From assembly GCA_029858755.1 (NCBI GenBank), contig JAOUEK010000056.1:1-8613 (forward strand): a stretch of 8,613 nucleotides of DNA. The letters are read 5' to 3'. Below the pieces are notes generated by a model. It made no database searches. It was not told where the DNA came from and was given only the letters and a program-made list of their open reading frames with translations. The stretch is from Thermoleophilia bacterium. GTDB lineage: Bacteria > Actinomycetota > Thermoleophilia > Gaiellales > Gaiellaceae. Below, piece after piece: positions 1-7,590 of this stretch. How positions within the stretch are numbered: position 1 is the first letter of the stretch; each line of letters opens with the position of its first letter. The translations under genes were made by a program, and so were the position numbers.

Positions 1-453
1 ATCTTCAACCCCCGCACGAACCGCTTCACACGTGGACCGCGGATGCGGACGCCCCGCTACAAGGCCGCCGCCGTGACCCTCCGCGACGGCCGGGTGCTCG
101 TGATCGGAGGCTCGGCGGATGTGGACGGCCGGCGTGTTCACGCGACCACCGAGCTCTACGACCCGAGGCGGGGAGCGTTCGTCCCCGGGCCACGCCTCCG
201 GCATGCCCGCTACAAGATCGAAGGTGCCGTCGTCCTCCTCGCCAACGGCGACGTGCTTGTCGCGGGCGGCGCTGCAGCAGCCGAGGCGCTCGACGTACGC
301 GCTATGCGCTTCGAGCCCGTCGTCGGCAGCCTCGGCGCCACGCGATTGTTTCTGACGGCGACGCCGCTCGGAGGCCGCATGGCGCTTCTCGTCGGAGGCT
401 ACGACCTCGCGATCGAGCCCACCGCACGCGCGTGGCTCTACCGGCAGGCGTAG
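1..453 (+). CDS. Kelch-repeat beta-propeller protein, C-terminal part (5' end outside window)
   Basis: The frame is open from base 1 to the TAG at 451-453 (150 visible residues), so the true start lies upstream; the ATG at 43 is internal. At least two Kelch-like blades are visible: a hydrophobic strand and Gly-Gly pair (VLVIGG, about residues 33-38), a Tyr-Asp-Pro turn (YDP, about 53-55), then a second blade with VLVAGG (about 84-89) and an FEP turn. A last strand ending LLVGGYD closes the visible part. Kelch blades form beta-propellers used for binding; in bacteria they are often in secreted or periplasmic proteins, sometimes with galactose-oxidase-like architecture, but no catalytic part is visible here. 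The role is unknown. The gene ends 68 bp before typA, on the same strand, with no sign of a functional link. Confidence 0.75.
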   Translation: MFNPRTNRFTRGPRMRTPRYKAAAVTLRDGRVLVIGGSADVDGRRVHATTELYDPRRGAFVPGPRLRHARYKIEGAVVLLANGDVLVAGGAAAAEALDVRAMRFEPVVGSLGATRLFLTATPLGGRMALLVGGYDLAIEPTARAWLYRQA

Positions 454-507
454 CCCGGCGCGTCGGAGCCGTCGGCACGCTGCCCGGCCCGCACTGGGCG
501 CCGCCGC

Positions 508-513
508 TACGCT
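508..513 (+). promoter_or_regulatory. Possible -10 box of a leaderless typA promoter
   Basis: TACGCT fits the TANNNT pattern of a sigma-70-type -10 box and ends 8 nt before the GTG at 522, so transcription would start at or almost at the start codon. No Shine-Dalgarno sequence precedes that GTG, which agrees with leaderless translation. No convincing -35 box was found, so this is weak. Confidence 0.3.
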
Positions 514-521
514 GGCGAGCC

Positions 522-2378
<1,857 letters not shown>

Positions 2379-2388
2379 GGGTTCGCCG

Positions 2389-2430
2389 GACGTCACCCGT
2401 GGCGAGTGCCGCGAGGGCCGACGTCACCCG
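2389..2430 (+). repeat. Two 11-bp direct repeats (GACGTCACCCG), 31 bp apart
   Basis: GACGTCACCCG occurs at 2389-2399 and again at 2420-2430. The 31-bp period is close to three helical turns, as expected for two protein sites on the same DNA face. A shorter copy of the core, ACGTCA, recurs at 2494-2499, nearer to the -10 box of the membrane-protein gene. This may be a regulator binding array, but chance is possible in such GC-rich DNA. Confidence 0.35.
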
Positions 2431-2464
2431 GCGGCGGCTGTCCGCGTCTCGGCGGCGCCGATTC

Positions 2465-2492
2465 GCGGGGAGCGGCGAGCCTCGCTCCGCGC
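2465..2492 (+). terminator. Strong hairpin after typA, possible terminator without U-tract
   Basis: The arms 2465-2474 and 2483-2492 pair at 9 of 10 positions around an 8-nt loop (2475-2482); the only mismatch is 2468 with 2489. It lies 87 bp after the typA stop and before the next promoter, so it may end the typA transcript. It has no run of T after it, so it is not a canonical intrinsic terminator and could instead be an RNA structural element. Confidence 0.4.
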
Positions 2493-2524
2493 AACGTCAT
2501 GTGCTCCGCACTGACGGCATCTCG

Positions 2525-2530
2525 TAGAGT
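2525..2530 (+). promoter_or_regulatory. -10 box of a leaderless promoter for the small membrane protein
   Basis: TAGAGT matches TANNNT and is followed by exactly six bases before the ATG at 2537, so the expected transcription start coincides with the A of the start codon. No Shine-Dalgarno precedes the ATG. This spacing is typical of leaderless genes in actinobacteria. The -35 region (about 2502-2507, TGCTCC) is poor. Confidence 0.5.
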
Positions 2531-2536
2531 CTCCCC

Positions 2537-2938
2537 ATGAGCTCGCCACTCGGCGTGGTCGCGCGCGTCCTCGGGATCGGGGCGCTCGTCGCGGGTGGTC
2601 TCGCGGTGGCGGCCGCAGCGCTCGCCGCGGTGATCCTGGTCGGGCCGTTCGTCTTCTGGCTGGCGTGGAACGTCCTCGACTTCGGGCCCGCGATCGGCCT
2701 GCCCGAGCTCGGCTTCTGGGCGATCGTGCTCGCGACGCTGTTTCTCGTCGTCGGCTGGCTGGGCAAGATGCTGATCACGGGCATCGTCTTCCTCGTCGAC
2801 CCGTCGTGGCTCGATGGCACCGCGACCGTTCGCTGGCCCGAGCCCACGTTCCGGAACTTCGTCGCGATCGCGCTGCTCGCCGCGCTCGCGTCGCGGCCGC
2901 ACGCGCGGACGCACCACGGCAGCATGCGCCCCTGCTGA
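2537..2938 (+). CDS. Small multi-pass membrane protein of unknown function
   Basis: I do not recognise a family. The 133-aa product is very hydrophobic. A long apolar stretch at residues 7-46, rich in Ala, Gly, Val and Trp, may hold one or two membrane segments. A second region at 58-87 holds another, and a short apolar stretch at 108-119 comes near the end. The tail (120-133) is basic and histidine-rich and ends in cysteine. Between the membrane parts is a short segment, DPSWLDGTATVRWPEP (88-103), rich in Trp, Asp and Pro. The start is fixed by the -10 box TAGAGT six bases upstream. It ends 18 bp from the stop codon of the convergent desaturase gene and has its own promoter, so it is probably not part of the lipid operon. 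Confidence 0.7.
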   Translation: MSSPLGVVARVLGIGALVAGGLAVAAAALAAVILVGPFVFWLAWNVLDFGPAIGLPELGFWAIVLATLFLVVGWLGKMLITGIVFLVDPSWLDGTATVRWPEPTFRNFVAIALLAALASRPHARTHHGSMRPC

Positions 2939-2956
2939 CCCGGGCGGCCAAGTACT

Positions 2957-3949
2957 CTACAAAATATGGACAGACTGGCCCAGGGCGTCTGCCTCTCCGG
3001 GCGCGCCGGTGCGGGCGCGCTCCGTCTCCCCGAGCCGGCGCCGGCGCCGGCGCTCGTCGTCCGGGACCTTCACGTCCCACGCCAGGCCGACGCGCTGCAG
3101 CCCGCGGATCGTCCACCAGGCGACGTCGAGCTGCAGGCGGTCGAGCCCGTGGCGCGCCGAGCTCGGGAAGGCGTGGTGGTTGTTGTGCCGGCCCTCCCCG
3201 AAGGTGAGCGCGGCAACGATCCAGTTGTTGCGGCTCTCGTCGCGCGCGCGGTACGCGCGACGGCCGAACATGTGGCAGATCGAGTTCACGGAGAAGGTCG
3301 CGTGCTGGTACGCGAAGACGCGGATCAGCCCGGCCCAGACGAGCGCCTGCGCGCCTGCGGCCACGCTCAGGCCCCCGGCGAGGTACCCGACCGCGAACGG
3401 CAGCGCGAAGGTCAGCGTCACCCAGACCGGATAGAGTCGGTCGACGGTGCGGAGCACCGGGTCGGCGTAGATGTCGCGCCCGTAGTGCACGCCGCGCTCC
3501 ATCCCCTTCGTGCGGAAGAGCCAGGTCACGTGAGCGTGGGCGAAGCCCTTGACACGGGCCCGCCAGCCGTCGCCGTGACCGGCGTGGGGGGAGTGCGGGT
3601 CGCCGTCCCGGTCGGAGAGCGCGTGGTGCTTGCGGTGGTCGGTGACCCACTGCGTCACCGGGCCCTGGGTGGACATCGCGCCGAGCACGGCCAGGGTCGC
3701 CCGTATCCACGCCGTCGTCTCGAAGCTGCGGTGCGTGAAGAGTCGGTGGTAGCCGACGGTCACGCCGAGGCCGCACGCCGTGTAGAGCGCGACGAACAGC
3801 ACGACGTCGACCCACGAGAGCGCCACGCCCCACAGCACGCCGGCGGCGGAGAGCAGCCCGAGCGGCGGCACGACCACGGCGACGAGGGTCACGAGCTTGC
3901 TCGAATGCGAGGTCTGGTCGCGGACGGTGCCGACGGCGACGTCGGTCAC
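2957..3949 (-). CDS. Membrane fatty acyl (acyl-CoA delta-9 type) desaturase
   Basis: Integral-membrane di-iron desaturase (FA_desaturase family) that inserts a cis double bond into a saturated acyl chain using O2 and electrons. With a GTG start at 3949 it has 330 aa. The three histidine boxes that bind iron are intact: HRLFTH (68-73), HRKHH (105-109) and HNNHH (255-259), with extra histidines at 216 and 226. Hydrophobic segments lie at about 19-39, 46-66 and 176-213. The start is chosen because GTG 3949 has a short GAGG four bases upstream and keeps the gene clear of its divergent neighbour; the open frame runs on to 4099 but that part has no family similarity. The C-terminal tail (297-330) has six consecutive arginines and looks lineage-specific. 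It is transcribed away from the FAD/DUF1365/CFA operon, 35 bp apart, and could supply its unsaturated substrate (inference). Confidence 0.92.
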   Translation of the reverse strand: MTDVAVGTVRDQTSHSSKLVTLVAVVVPPLGLLSAAGVLWGVALSWVDVVLFVALYTACGLGVTVGYHRLFTHRSFETTAWIRATLAVLGAMSTQGPVTQWVTDHRKHHALSDRDGDPHSPHAGHGDGWRARVKGFAHAHVTWLFRTKGMERGVHYGRDIYADPVLRTVDRLYPVWVTLTFALPFAVGYLAGGLSVAAGAQALVWAGLIRVFAYQHATFSVNSICHMFGRRAYRARDESRNNWIVAALTFGEGRHNNHHAFPSSARHGLDRLQLDVAWWTIRGLQRVGLAWDVKVPDDERRRRRRLGETERARTGAPGEADALGQSVHIL

Positions 3950-3967
3950 GGTGCCTCGGTGCTCGTC

Positions 3968-3985
3968 CCGGGAGGCATGTCCCGG
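3968..3985. promoter_or_regulatory. Perfect 6-bp inverted repeat over the RBS between divergent genes
   Basis: CCGGGA (3968-3973) and TCCCGG (3980-3985) are perfect reverse complements separated by GGCATG. The dyad contains the Shine-Dalgarno GGAGG (3971-3975) of the FAD oxidoreductase gene and reaches the first base of its GTG. It is also 19-36 bp upstream of the desaturase start. It could be an operator for a dimeric regulator acting on both directions, or an RNA hairpin that hides the ribosome binding site. No clear -10 box for either gene was found in the 35-bp gap. Confidence 0.45.
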
Positions 3986-5175
3986 TGACGATAGCCGTCG
4001 TCGGAGGGGGCATCGCCGGGCTGGGTTCGGTTCACGCGCTGTCTCGACGTCACGGCGTCGAGCTCTTCGACGACGGGCCCCACCCCGGCGGGCATGCACG
4101 CACCGTCGACGTCGGCGGTCTCGCCGTGGACACGGGCTTTCTCGTCTACAACGAGGTCAACTACCCGCGCCTCACCGGGCTCTTCGGCGAGCTCGGCGTG
4201 TGCACACAGCCGACCGTGATGTCGTTCTCGGTCGAGTGCGGCTGCGGTATCGCCTGGTCGAGTCGGCGCCCGTGGCGGGCCGGCCCGCGCCTGCTTCGCG
4301 AGATCCTCCGCTTCCTGCGGACTGCGCAGCCGCGCGACGACGACCACCGCACGCTCGACGAGCTCGTCTCGGCCGAGGGCTACTCCGAGTCGTTCCGACG
4401 CCACTACCTGATGCCGATGACCTCCGCGCTCTGGTCGGCGGCGCCCGAGACAGCGTTGCGCATGCCGGCGTCGTTCGTCCTCTCCTTCTTCCACAACCAC
4501 GGGATGCTCGGCCTCCGGCGCCGGCGCTGGCGGACCGTCGTCGGCGGCAGCCGCTCGTACGTCGCCGCACTGCTCGCACGGAGCGGCGTCGTCGTCCACG
4601 CCGCCCGTGTGGAGTCCCTGTCTCGCGACGAGTCGGGCGTGACCGTCGCCGCGGAGGACGGCACCCTGCGACGCTTCGCCGCGGCCGTGATCGCGACCTC
4701 CGCACCACGCGCTCTCGCGCTGCTCGCCGACCCCTCCGACGACGAGCGCCGCGTGCTCGGCTCCTTCCGCACCACCGCCAACGAGACCGTCCTGCACACG
4801 GATGCGCGCTTCCTCCCCCGACGGCGCGGCGATCGCTCCGCCTGGAACCACCGGGCCGCCCACTGCGGCACGGCGTCGCCGCTGCCCACCGTCACGTACT
4901 CGGCGAACCGGCTGCAGCGGCTGGCCGCCGACGCGGAATATTGCATCACGCTCAACCGGACGGCGGAGATCGACCCGGGGTCGGTGATCGCCGTTCACGC
5001 CGACGAGCACCCACAGATGACGCTGGAGAGCCACGCTGTACAGGCCGAGCTGCCCGTGCTGAACGGGCCGCGGCGGACCGCGTTCGCGGGCGCGTGGCAG
5101 GGGTATGGCTTCCACGAGGACGGGCTCGTGTCGGGGCTCCGCGCTGCCGCGGCGCTGGAGGAGGTGCTGGCGTGA
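3985..5175 (+). CDS. FAD-dependent oxidoreductase, COG2907/amine-oxidase type, of CFA-synthase loci
   Basis: The 396-aa protein begins directly with an FAD-binding Rossmann fold: GGGIAG with G7, G9 and G12, acidic residues at the end of strand 2 (D29-D30), and the GGH motif (35-37) typical of the flavin-containing amine oxidase superfamily. The motif DTGFLVYN follows at 49-56. The C-terminus carries the family signature HPQM, then GAWQGYGFHEDGL, which forms the second FAD-contacting region. These proteins are regularly encoded beside DUF1365 and CFA genes, and the same domain is fused to CFA in plant cyclopropane synthases. The exact reaction is not settled in most species; dehydrogenation of a modified acyl chain is a reasonable idea. 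The start is GTG with GGAGG nine bases upstream. It is the first gene of the operon; its TGA overlaps the next GTG start. Confidence 0.9.
   Translation: MTIAVVGGGIAGLGSVHALSRRHGVELFDDGPHPGGHARTVDVGGLAVDTGFLVYNEVNYPRLTGLFGELGVCTQPTVMSFSVECGCGIAWSSRRPWRAGPRLLREILRFLRTAQPRDDDHRTLDELVSAEGYSESFRRHYLMPMTSALWSAAPETALRMPASFVLSFFHNHGMLGLRRRRWRTVVGGSRSYVAALLARSGVVVHAARVESLSRDESGVTVAAEDGTLRRFAAAVIATSAPRALALLADPSDDERRVLGSFRTTANETVLHTDARFLPRRRGDRSAWNHRAAHCGTASPLPTVTYSANRLQRLAADAEYCITLNRTAEIDPGSVIAVHADEHPQMTLESHAVQAELPVLNGPRRTAFAGAWQGYGFHEDGLVSGLRAAAALEEVLA
5159..5164 (+). promoter_or_regulatory. Shine-Dalgarno AGGAGG fixing the DUF1365 start
   Basis: AGGAGG (continuing as TG, an eight-base match to the 16S tail) sits seven bases before GTG 5172, inside the end of the FAD oxidoreductase gene. 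It decides the GTG at 5172 as the start of the DUF1365 gene, although that frame stays open far upstream. Confidence 0.75.
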
Positions 5176-5918
5176 GATCCGCCCTCTACGTCGGCACGGT
5201 GATGCACGCGCGCCGCGGCGCCGTCGAGAACGTGTTCCGCTACCGGGTCTACATGACGCTGCTCGACCTCGTCGAGGGCCCGTCCCTCGACCGGCGGCTC
5301 CGGCTGTTCGGCTGGAACCGGCCGGCCGCCACGTCCTACTACGAGCGCGACCACGTCGACGTGCCGGCGCTGCTCGCGGCGAACGGCGTCGACCTCGGCC
5401 CGGGCGGGCGGCTCGAGGTGCTGACCAACCTCCGGGTGCTCGGCCACGTGTTCAATCCCGTCTCCTTCTGGTGGTGCCGGCGGGGCGACGGCAGCCTCGC
5501 CGCAGTCGTGGCCGAGGTGTCGAACACCTTCGGCGAGCGGCTCCCGTACGTGCTCGTGCCGGGCAGGGGCACGCAGGCCGGGAGCCGCACGACGTGGGAG
5601 ACGGACAAGCGCCTCCACGTGTCGCCGTTCATGTCCATGGATCAGCGGTACACGTGGTGGTTCTCGGAGCCGGACGACCGGGTCGCGGTGCGCATCGACG
5701 TGCACGAGGAGGGGATGCCCGACTTCGTGGCCACGCTCGTCGCGCGGCGGGTCGAGCTGACCCCGCGCACGCTCCTCGGCGCGCTCGTCCGCCAGCCCCT
5801 GATGCCCGCCCTCGTCGTCGCTCGCATCCACTGGCAGGCGCTGCGCCTGAAGCTGAAAGGCGCCCGCGTGTTCCGCAAGCCGCCGTTCGTCCCCGGCCGC
5901 GGGACGGTGCGGCGGTGA
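5172..5918 (+). CDS. DUF1365 family protein (COG3496) of CFA/furan-fatty-acid type loci
   Basis: The 248-aa product matches DUF1365 along its length. It has an N-terminal MHAR motif (11-14) followed by FRYRVYM, the hallmark LGHVFNPVSFWWC block (about 93-105), AEVSNTFGER in the middle, KRLHVSPFM (about 141-149), and a C-terminal IHWQALRLKLKG helix. Family members are almost always next to a COG2907 FAD protein and a CFA-like methyltransferase. The biochemical role is not firmly known; genetic work in Rhodobacter ties this group to furan fatty acid formation (recalled, not checked). The start GTG 5172 overlaps the previous stop in GTGA and has a perfect Shine-Dalgarno; the stop overlaps the next start in the same way. 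Codon use matches its neighbours. Confidence 0.92.
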   Translation: MRSALYVGTVMHARRGAVENVFRYRVYMTLLDLVEGPSLDRRLRLFGWNRPAATSYYERDHVDVPALLAANGVDLGPGGRLEVLTNLRVLGHVFNPVSFWWCRRGDGSLAAVVAEVSNTFGERLPYVLVPGRGTQAGSRTTWETDKRLHVSPFMSMDQRYTWWFSEPDDRVAVRIDVHEEGMPDFVATLVARRVELTPRTLLGALVRQPLMPALVVARIHWQALRLKLKGARVFRKPPFVPGRGTVRR

Positions 5919-7144
5919 GCGCCGTCGATGCCGTCACGCGGCGGCTCGTCTTCCGCGGGCTCGAGCGGCTGCAGGGCGGGATGGTCGTGCTGCGCTGGCC
6001 CGACGGACGGGGCCGTCGCTTCGGAGACGGCTCGGGGCGCCCGATAGTCGTCGACGTCCGCCGCCCGCAGGCGCTCTGGGGCAAGCTCGGACGGCGCACG
6101 CGGGTCGGCTTCGGCGAGGCCTACGTGGACGGCGACTGGGACTGCGACGACCTCGTCGGCCTCCTCTCCCTGCTCGGGCGCAATCTGCACGGCGCCGTCG
6201 ACCGGCCGCTGGTGCGCGCGGTGCACGCCGTGCAGCGTTTGCGCCCCGACCCCTCGCAGCGGCAGACGGCGGCCGTGGCCCGGGACAACATCCACGCGCA
6301 CTACGACCTCGGCAACGACCTCTTCGCGCTGATGCTCGACCCGACGATGACGTACTCGTGCGCCTACTGGGAGCGCCCCGGGATGACGCTCGTGGAGGCA
6401 CAGCTGGCCAAGCTCACCCGTGTCTGCGAGAAGCTGCGGCTCGGCCCCGACGACCACCTCCTGGAGATCGGCTGCGGTTGGGGCGGCCTCGCCGTGCACG
6501 CCGCCCGGGAGACCGGCTGCCGCGTCACCGGTCTCACGATCTCGCCGTCGCAGGCGGCTCTGGCACGCGAGCGCGTGACCGCCGCCGGTCTCGACGGCCG
6601 GGTGGAGATCGTCGAGCGCGACTACCGCGAGCTGGAGGGCTCGTTCTCCCGCATCGCGTCGATCGAGATGATCGAGGCGATCGGCCATGCGGAGTACCCG
6701 GTGTACTTCCGGGCGATCGACCGGCTCCTCGCGCCCGACGGGATCGCGCTCGTGCAGGCGATCGGGGTCCCGGACGAGCGCTACGAGCGCTACCGGCGAA
6801 CGCCGAACTGGATCCAGCAGTACGTGTTCCCCGGATCACTGCTCCCGTCGCTCGAGGCGCTCGCGGCGGCAGTCGCCCGCACCAGGCTGATGATTCTCGG
6901 CGTGGAGGAGATCGGCATCGGCTATGCGCCGACGCTCCGCGTCTGGCGGGAGAACATCGAGCGGCATGCGGAAGCGCTGCACGCGCTCGGCTACGACGAG
7001 CGCTTCATGCGCATCTGGCGCTTCTACCTCTCCTTCTGCGAGGCCGGCTTCGCGATCCGCGTCCTCCGCGATATGCAGCTCGTGCTCTCCCGCCCCCTCA
7101 ACGACACCCTGCCCGCGACACCCGACCTCCGGAGGTCCTACTGA
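5915..7144 (+). CDS. CFA-family SAM-dependent fatty acyl methyltransferase (UfaA1/Cfa-like)
   Basis: The 409-aa protein belongs to the cyclopropane-fatty-acyl-phospholipid synthase family, which transfers the methyl carbon of S-adenosylmethionine to a double bond in a membrane lipid chain. It has an N-terminal lipid-associated domain (about 1-120), then DNIHAHYDLGNDLF (124-137), YSCAYW (147-152), and the SAM motif EIGCGWGG (184-191). Compared with E. coli Cfa from memory, the bicarbonate-site residues map to C149, E254, I283 and Y337, all kept, but the histidine (H266 in E. coli) is Q281 here (codon 6755-6757). A glutamine there, followed by a PDERY motif, resembles plant and FAD-linked members of the family. 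The product may be a cyclopropane, a methyl-branched or a methylated furan-precursor chain; sequence alone does not decide. The GTG start overlaps the DUF1365 stop (GTGA), without a strong Shine-Dalgarno. Confidence 0.92.
   Translation: MSAVDAVTRRLVFRGLERLQGGMVVLRWPDGRGRRFGDGSGRPIVVDVRRPQALWGKLGRRTRVGFGEAYVDGDWDCDDLVGLLSLLGRNLHGAVDRPLVRAVHAVQRLRPDPSQRQTAAVARDNIHAHYDLGNDLFALMLDPTMTYSCAYWERPGMTLVEAQLAKLTRVCEKLRLGPDDHLLEIGCGWGGLAVHAARETGCRVTGLTISPSQAALARERVTAAGLDGRVEIVERDYRELEGSFSRIASIEMIEAIGHAEYPVYFRAIDRLLAPDGIALVQAIGVPDERYERYRRTPNWIQQYVFPGSLLPSLEALAAAVARTRLMILGVEEIGIGYAPTLRVWRENIERHAEALHALGYDERFMRIWRFYLSFCEAGFAIRVLRDMQLVLSRPLNDTLPATPDLRRSY
7131..7135 (+). promoter_or_regulatory. Shine-Dalgarno GGAGG for the SRPBCC gene
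   Basis: GGAGG lies eight bases before ATG 7144, inside the last codons of the CFA-family gene. It supports an independent but coupled start for the SRPBCC protein at the TGATG junction. Confidence 0.7.
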
Positions 7145-7590
7145 TGCGCATCACCGAGCAGATCGAGATCGACGCCCCGCCGACGGACGTCTGGGCGGTC
7201 GTCTCCGACCTGACGACCCACACCACGTGGCGGCCGGCACTCGTCGAGTTCCGGCAGGTCTCCGAGGGGCCGCTGGTGGTCGGCTCCCGGATCCGGGAGG
7301 TGTTGCGCTGGCGAGGGCGCGACGTGGAGCTCGACGACGTGGTCACCGCGATCGAGCCCGAGCGACTGTTCGCCCTGCGCGGCGCCTGGTCGGGGGCCGA
7401 GTTCGAGCTGGAGCTCCGGCTCGAGCCGACCGCGAGCGGCACACGTGTGACGATGGACTGGCCGTTGCGCCCGAAGTCGCTGCTGCTCCGGCTCGCCGCC
7501 CCGTTCCTGGGCGGCACGATGCGGCGCTCGACCGTGGAGGAGCTCGAGCACCTGAAGGCCTACGTGGAGGGGCGCGGCTCCAGCAGGTAG
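7144..7590 (+). CDS. SRPBCC (polyketide cyclase/dehydrase-like) family protein
   Basis: The 148-aa product has the pattern of the START-like SRPBCC fold, probably the Polyketide_cyc2 group. A first strand with the [15 protein letters not shown] motif (about 9-23) is followed by a Trp-Arg-Pro step (29-31), alternating beta strands to about residue 102, and a long C-terminal helix (about 109-143) that usually closes a hydrophobic pocket. Such proteins bind lipids, polyketides or other apolar ligands; some are enzymes, many are carriers. No catalytic residue can be named. Its ATG shares one base with the CFA stop (TGATG) and has GGAGG eight bases upstream, so it is the fourth gene of the lipid operon, which suggests it handles the modified acyl chain or an intermediate (inference). 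Its last 31 bases overlap the convergent methyltransferase gene. Confidence 0.85.
   Translation: MRITEQIEIDAPPTDVWAVVSDLTTHTTWRPALVEFRQVSEGPLVVGSRIREVLRWRGRDVELDDVVTAIEPERLFALRGAWSGAEFELELRLEPTASGTRVTMDWPLRPKSLLLRLAAPFLGGTMRRSTVEELEHLKAYVEGRGSSR

Noticed and set aside
432..521. N-terminal extension of TypA from the ATG at 432
   Set aside because: The 30 extra residues match nothing in the family, overlap the Kelch gene by 22 bp, and the family N-terminus fits GTG 522.
454..521. Possible terminator between the Kelch gene and typA (CGGCGC pairing with GCGCCG)
   Set aside because: The arms are only six bases, far apart and of a composition expected by chance in this DNA; there is no T-run.
2524..2960. 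GTAGAGT at 2524-2530 and its inverse ACTCTAC at 2954-2960 flanking the membrane-protein gene, as possible terminal inverted repeats of a mobile element
   Set aside because: Seven bases is too short, there is no transposase or target duplication, and the first copy is explained by the -10 box.
2966..3988. A 340-codon + strand open frame opposite the desaturase, with an AT-rich, -10-like TACTCT (2953-2958) before its ATG
   Set aside because: The translation is a low-complexity Arg/Val/Glu-rich product typical of the opposite strand of GC-rich genes, while the minus strand encodes a clear desaturase with all three histidine boxes.
3950..4099. N-terminal extension of the desaturase up to 4099
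   Set aside because: This part is Arg-rich, lies inside the well supported FAD oxidoreductase gene on the other strand, and shows no desaturase similarity.
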